Source: Mesobacillus subterraneus (GTDB lineage Bacteria; Bacillota; Bacilli; Bacillales; Cytobacillaceae). From it: DNA of 64,000 nucleotides. Under the pieces are notes generated by a model. The model worked only from the letters and a program-made list of their open reading frames with translations, did no database searches and was not told the DNA's origin. Every line of letters starts with the position of its first letter. The first letter of the stretch is position 1. The stretch spans positions 1 to 64,000 of the forward strand of contig NZ_JXIQ01000076.1 of the NCBI RefSeq assembly GCF_000934845.1, written 5' to 3'. Both the position numbers and the translations under genes were made by a program. Below, in pieces: positions 61,022-64,000 of the stretch.

Positions 61022-61783
61022 TCATCCCTGTAATAAAAGTACTTCAAGCGGTGGCTCACCCTTTGCTGATCCAACTGAAATAATCGTGTAGGCGTTATTA
61101 GGCTGCAATTTGACATCCGGGATCGTCAATACCGTGTTTTTGGTGTTAGCTATTTTTGCTTCCAGTGAGATGGTCATTGGGGTTAGTGCCAAGTACGTGC
61201 TAGCTTGTTTATACGGTATATTTGGGAAAAGGATATCCCCATTCATTCCAGCAATATCTACTGCCGGGGCATCTGGTGATAGATGGATGAACCTAGCTTT
61301 TGTTTCTCCGACTGGTGTTTGCGGGTGATCCTCGAATATCAGTAACTGAAGTTTATTGGCAGTGCCAGCAATTGCCGCAGTGTAGATTCTTCCTGGTTCG
61401 AGAGCAATCTTTTTGCTGATGACAGTTGAAACGCTATCTCCCGCAGGATAGATGTCAACCTGGTATTTTCCAGGTTGCAGCTGCATATGGCTGCTATTGT
61501 TTTTATAATCAAAGTCACGTAGTACCCGGCTGCCATTTAAATAAATATCAACTGCCTTAAGCTCCGGGGAAGCGTGCAAGAAACGTATCATCGAAGGAAA
61601 AGAGTTTGGTGTACTCATTGGTGCTGGATAGGAACGCATTAACTGTACAGCTTTGTTCAGGTTTCGTAAATGTTTATGGTAGTACATGACGTGCATATTC
61701 GGGTCAATGTATTTATAGTATTTCGCCAATAAATCATAAATAGCAGCTTTATGAAGGTATTCATTCTGATTTCTGGTGGACAT
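61022..61783 (-). CDS. DUF4397 domain protein
   Basis: A 253-residue protein with two tandem DUF4397 beta-sandwich repeats: IRFLHASPELKAVDIYLNGS (near residue 85) and ARFIHLSPDAPAVDIAGMNG (near 160), each followed by a Y-x-x-L-x-P-G-type strand. The N-terminal 75 residues are helical and Tyr-rich and there is no clear signal peptide. DUF4397 proteins are usually surface or secreted, function unknown. The ATG at 61783 follows AAGGAGTGAG; the GTG at 61792 is on the ribosome binding site. Confidence 0.87.
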   Translation of the reverse strand: MSTRNQNEYLHKAAIYDLLAKYYKYIDPNMHVMYYHKHLRNLNKAVQLMRSYPAPMSTPNSFPSMIRFLHASPELKAVDIYLNGSRVLRDFDYKNNSSHMQLQPGKYQVDIYPAGDSVSTVISKKIALEPGRIYTAAIAGTANKLQLLIFEDHPQTPVGETKARFIHLSPDAPAVDIAGMNGDILFPNIPYKQASTYLALTPMTISLEAKIANTKNTVLTIPDVKLQPNNAYTIISVGSAKGEPPLEVLLLQG

Positions 61784-61947
61784 ACCGCTCACTCCTTAAC
61801 TAGAATACTCAACTGTAAAATATGCAAATTGGGCATGATCGGTGCGGAACCGAGTATAAAGAACAGGGAAAATGATAAAAAAGGGTTTACATGGAGGGGA
61901 TTTTTCCATATACTGAAGATAACTATACGAGAGGTAGGTGGAGTGCA

Positions 61948-62019
61948 ATGAGCAGAATGTTAAATGTTATTATGATGACTGTTACTTATTGCACGTCCCA
62001 ACCTAAGCGGCACAATTGA
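61948..62019 (+). CDS. possible short peptide gene, 23 aa
   Basis: An open frame, MSRMLNVIMMTVTYCTSQPK then RHN, with GGTGGAG six bases before the ATG and a rho-independent terminator following at 62048-62083. It lies in the 331-base gap (61784-62114) between the DUF4397 gene and rsgA-like gene, with nothing else. The peptide is hydrophobic with a basic tail. It could be a leader peptide or a true small protein. Confidence 0.4.
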   Translation: MSRMLNVIMMTVTYCTSQPKRHN

Positions 62020-62047
62020 CTATTCGTCTTTTTTCTACATGCTTATG

Positions 62048-62083
62048 AAACCACGGGACTGTGCATTCCTGTGGTTTTTTTAT
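62048..62083 (+). terminator. terminator after the 23-residue frame
   Basis: AACCACGG pairs with CCTGTGGTT around an 11-base loop, followed by T6. Confidence 0.75.
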
Positions 62084-62114
62084 ATTAAATAAGCATGCTG
62101 GAGGAATAAATTGA

Positions 62115-63182
62115 ATGAATAAACTTGAAAGTATCGGAATGACTGCTGAAATAAAAAAATATTTTGAGGAAGATCGATTTCAAGGTTATAAGCTGGGCAG
62201 GATTGCCTTGGAGCATAAGCATAGTTTCAGGGTGTGGCTTGAAGAGGGAGAATATCTCTGTACCCTTTCAGGCAAATTGACATATGAAGCCAATAGCCGG
62301 GATGACTTGCCAGCAGTTGGTGACTGGGTTGCCGTCAAGACCTCACCAGGTGAAATGCGTGGAACAATCCGGGGTATCCTGCCACGAAAAAGTAAGTTTT
62401 CCAGAAAGGCTGCAGGTCAAGTCACCGAGGAGCAGATTGTCGCTGCTAATATTGATACGGTGTTCATCGTAAATTCACTTAATGATGACCTGAATTTAAG
62501 GCGGATTGAAAGGTATCTTTTGCTCGCCTGGGAAAGCGGTTCGAATCCCGTCATCATATTGAGCAAAGCAGATTTGGAGCCGGACCTTGAAACAAAGCTG
62601 GAACTGGTGGCAGGTGTGGCTATTGGGGTTCCTGTAATACCAGTGAGTGTACTTGTGGAAACCGGGATGGAGGAATTACAAAGATATCTAGCCCCAGGAC
62701 GAACGGTCGCTTTAATCGGATCGTCAGGAGTCGGAAAATCAAGTCTGGTCAATTATTTCTCAGGATACGAAAAACAGCTAGTACAGGAAATTCGTGAAAG
62801 CGATGATAAAGGCAAGCATACAACAACACACCGGGAGATGGTATTGCTGCATGATGGTGCTGTCCTCATTGACACACCGGGTATGAGAGAGATTCAGCTA
62901 TGGACAGGCGAAGAGGGTTTTGGCGAAAGCTTTGCAGATGTCGATCAGTTCACCGAAGAATGTAAATTTCGAGATTGCACCCACGGTAACGAGCCTGGAT
63001 GTGCAGTTCGGTCTGCGATTGACGAAGGACTCCTGGATGAAAGCAGACTTGCCAGCTATAAAAAGCTCCAAAAAGAGCTGGCATATATTGACCGGAAGGT
63101 GGATAAGAAAGCACAAGCTGAGGAAAAAAAGCATTGGAAAAATATCAATAAAGAAATTCGCCAAAAAACAAAATATAAATGA
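62115..63182 (+). CDS. RsgA-family circularly permuted GTPase, paralogue
   Basis: A 355-residue circularly permuted GTPase of the RsgA/YjeQ family. An N-terminal OB-fold (about 1-105) is followed by G4 (ILSKADLEP), G1 (GSSGVGKSSLVN), G2 (GKHTTTHREM) and G3 (IDTPGMREI). The C-terminal zinc site is CKFRDCTHGNEPGC, and a basic helix follows. RsgA assists 30S subunit maturation. The main rsgA in Bacillus (YloQ, about 298 residues) sits elsewhere, so this longer form is likely a second copy. Confidence 0.9.
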   Translation: MNKLESIGMTAEIKKYFEEDRFQGYKLGRIALEHKHSFRVWLEEGEYLCTLSGKLTYEANSRDDLPAVGDWVAVKTSPGEMRGTIRGILPRKSKFSRKAAGQVTEEQIVAANIDTVFIVNSLNDDLNLRRIERYLLLAWESGSNPVIILSKADLEPDLETKLELVAGVAIGVPVIPVSVLVETGMEELQRYLAPGRTVALIGSSGVGKSSLVNYFSGYEKQLVQEIRESDDKGKHTTTHREMVLLHDGAVLIDTPGMREIQLWTGEEGFGESFADVDQFTEECKFRDCTHGNEPGCAVRSAIDEGLLDESRLASYKKLQKELAYIDRKVDKKAQAEEKKHWKNINKEIRQKTKYK

Positions 63183-63193
63183 TCATGAGCAAA

Positions 63194-63220
63194 TAGCCTC
63201 TTCTTCGGAAGGGGCTTTAC
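63194..63220 (+). terminator. terminator after the rsgA-like gene
   Basis: AGCCTCTTC pairs with GAAGGGGCT around a TTCG tetraloop, followed by TT. Confidence 0.75.
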
Positions 63221-63317
63221 TGTTGAGTGTTTTAAATGTGTTTTTTGCTTTAAAAGTTATACAATAGGGAATAAGTATTTGAGTAGAGGTTATTTAGAGA
63301 TAGGAAGAGGTGTTTTT

Positions 63318-63857
63318 ATGAATAAAGGAAATCAGGCGCTTGCGACTTTTGCCGGAGGGTGTTTCTGGTGTATGGTAAAGCCGTTTGATGAGCAGCCAGG
63401 CATCTACCATGTTGTTTCCGGTTATACAGGAGGCACGAAGGAAAATCCTACATATGAAGAAGTCTGCGGTGAGGTGACTGGCCATTATGAAGCCGTGCAA
63501 ATTACATTTGATCCCGGTGTCTTTCCTTATGAGGAAATAGTAAAACTATACTGGCAGCAAATTGATCCTACCGACCCGGGCGGGCAGTTTTATGACAGGG
63601 GTCCATCATACCAGACGGCGATCTTCTATCATGATGAACAACAGAGGCAGCTTGCAGAAGAGTCGAAACGAAAGCTTGAGGAGAGCGGTCTGTTCTCAAA
63701 GCCAATCGCTACTAAAATTCTGCCGGCAAAAACCTTCTACCCTGCTGAAATCTATCATCAGGGGTATTATAAAAAGAATCCCGAACGGTATCAAGCTTAT
63801 CATAAAGGTTCTGGACGTGAAGCTTTTATCAGGCAACATTGGGGGGAAAATAAATGA
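63318..63857 (+). CDS. msrA: peptide-methionine (S)-S-oxide reductase MsrA
   Basis: A 179-residue MsrA with the active-site motif GGCFWCMV near the N-terminus and the blocks [28 protein letters not shown] and [16 protein letters not shown]. It repairs methionine-S-sulfoxide in proteins and free methionine. GGAAGAGGTG lies six bases before the ATG at 63318; a frame from 63279 is not supported. msrB overlaps its stop. Confidence 0.95.
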   Translation: MNKGNQALATFAGGCFWCMVKPFDEQPGIYHVVSGYTGGTKENPTYEEVCGEVTGHYEAVQITFDPGVFPYEEIVKLYWQQIDPTDPGGQFYDRGPSYQTAIFYHDEQQRQLAEESKRKLEESGLFSKPIATKILPAKTFYPAEIYHQGYYKKNPERYQAYHKGSGREAFIRQHWGENK

Positions 63858-64000
63858 AGAAGAATCAAGAAGATTTACAGAAAAGGCTGACGCCGATGCA
63901 ATATGAAGTAACACAAAACAATGGGACAGAACCGCCGTTCCATAATGAATATTGGAATGATGAAAGGGAAGGGATATATGTAGATATCGTCTCAGGAAAA
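63854..64000 (+). CDS. msrB: peptide-methionine (R)-S-oxide reductase MsrB, partial
   Basis: The first 49 residues of Msr[21 protein letters not shown] then [19 protein letters not shown], cut by the window end. The opening [19 protein letters not shown] is typical of the family; the catalytic cysteine lies beyond the window. The ATG overlaps the msrA stop (ATGA), so the two are coupled. MsrB repairs methionine-R-sulfoxide. Confidence 0.9.
   Translation, partial: MKKNQEDLQKRLTPMQYEVTQNNGTEPPFHNEYWNDEREGIYVDIVSGK

Noticed and set aside
1..64000. CRISPR arrays, tRNA genes, insertion sequences, prophage or restriction systems
   Set aside because: Looked for repeats, transposase or integrase motifs and tRNA cloverleaf signatures by eye; none found.

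Overview
The window looks like a chromosomal segment of a low-GC Gram-positive endospore former of the family Bacillaceae. Evidence: a B-type RNase P RNA gene (rnpB) beside gpsB, a CotD-type spore coat gene, strong AGGAGG ribosome binding sites with frequent TTG/GTG starts, a T-box leader, and long runs of genes in the order I know from Bacillus subtilis (yppF-yppG, mrfA-mrfB, cotD, ypsA-gpsB-rnpB-ypsC; bpsA-bpsB-dynA-fenA; ypdQ/ypeP/ypeQ/cspD; metA; ypgQ-ypgR-brxA; ypjP-thyA-dfrA; ilvA; ypmP-ypmQ-ypmR-ypmS). There are no tRNA genes, insertion sequences, prophage genes or CRISPR arrays. Genus-level assignment is not possible by eye; the nitric oxide reductase and ba3 oxidase suggest a denitrifying or nitric-oxide-tolerant facultative aerobe.

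Layout. 1-1650: small conserved genes and an Hsp20 protein. 1740-3880: hybrid cluster protein (hcp) and a cysteine-free Crp/Fnr regulator. 4050-11530: DNA repair helicase/exonuclease pair, spore coat gene, ypsA, gpsB, rnpB and an rRNA methyltransferase. 11580-17650: a respiration / nitrogen-oxide island with DUF59, a polytopic membrane protein, three DUF2249 proteins, a second Crp/Fnr regulator, quinol nitric oxide reductase and a small zinc-ribbon protein. 17790-21960: carboxypeptidase, EamA transporter, T-box-controlled asparaginyl-tRNA synthetase. 22120-24930: ba3-type cytochrome oxidase and another zinc-ribbon peptide. 25060-27760: SDR enzyme and the type III polyketide synthase/methyltransferase pair. 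28080-33560: double dynamin, sulfurtransferase, flap endonuclease. 33770-50970: housekeeping genes including RNase H-like proteins, cspD, HD-GYP, topB, metA, fhs, degV-family, ABC-F, brxA. 51280-56320: ypjP, an anthrax-lethal-factor-like metalloprotease, thyA-dfrA, ilvA, tatA. 56420-64000: tatC, a divergent nucleoside hydrolase, SCO1, SGNH lipase, a DUF4397 protein, an RsgA paralogue, msrA and the start of msrB.

The main new observation is a shared promoter architecture. Five promoters (hcp, the DUF2249 operon, nor, the lone DUF2249 gene and the ba3 oxidase) each carry a TGTGA-N6-TCACA-like Crp/Fnr box separated by the same 21 bp from a -10-like hexamer. This places the box at about -41.5, the class II activator position. 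Two paralogous Crp/Fnr proteins encoded in the window have matching E-x3-R recognition helices but lack the cysteines of an oxygen-sensing [4Fe-4S] Fnr. I infer a local regulon for nitric oxide / low-oxygen respiration that includes poorly understood genes (DUF2249, a polytopic heme-copper-oxidase- or NnrS-like protein, DUF59).
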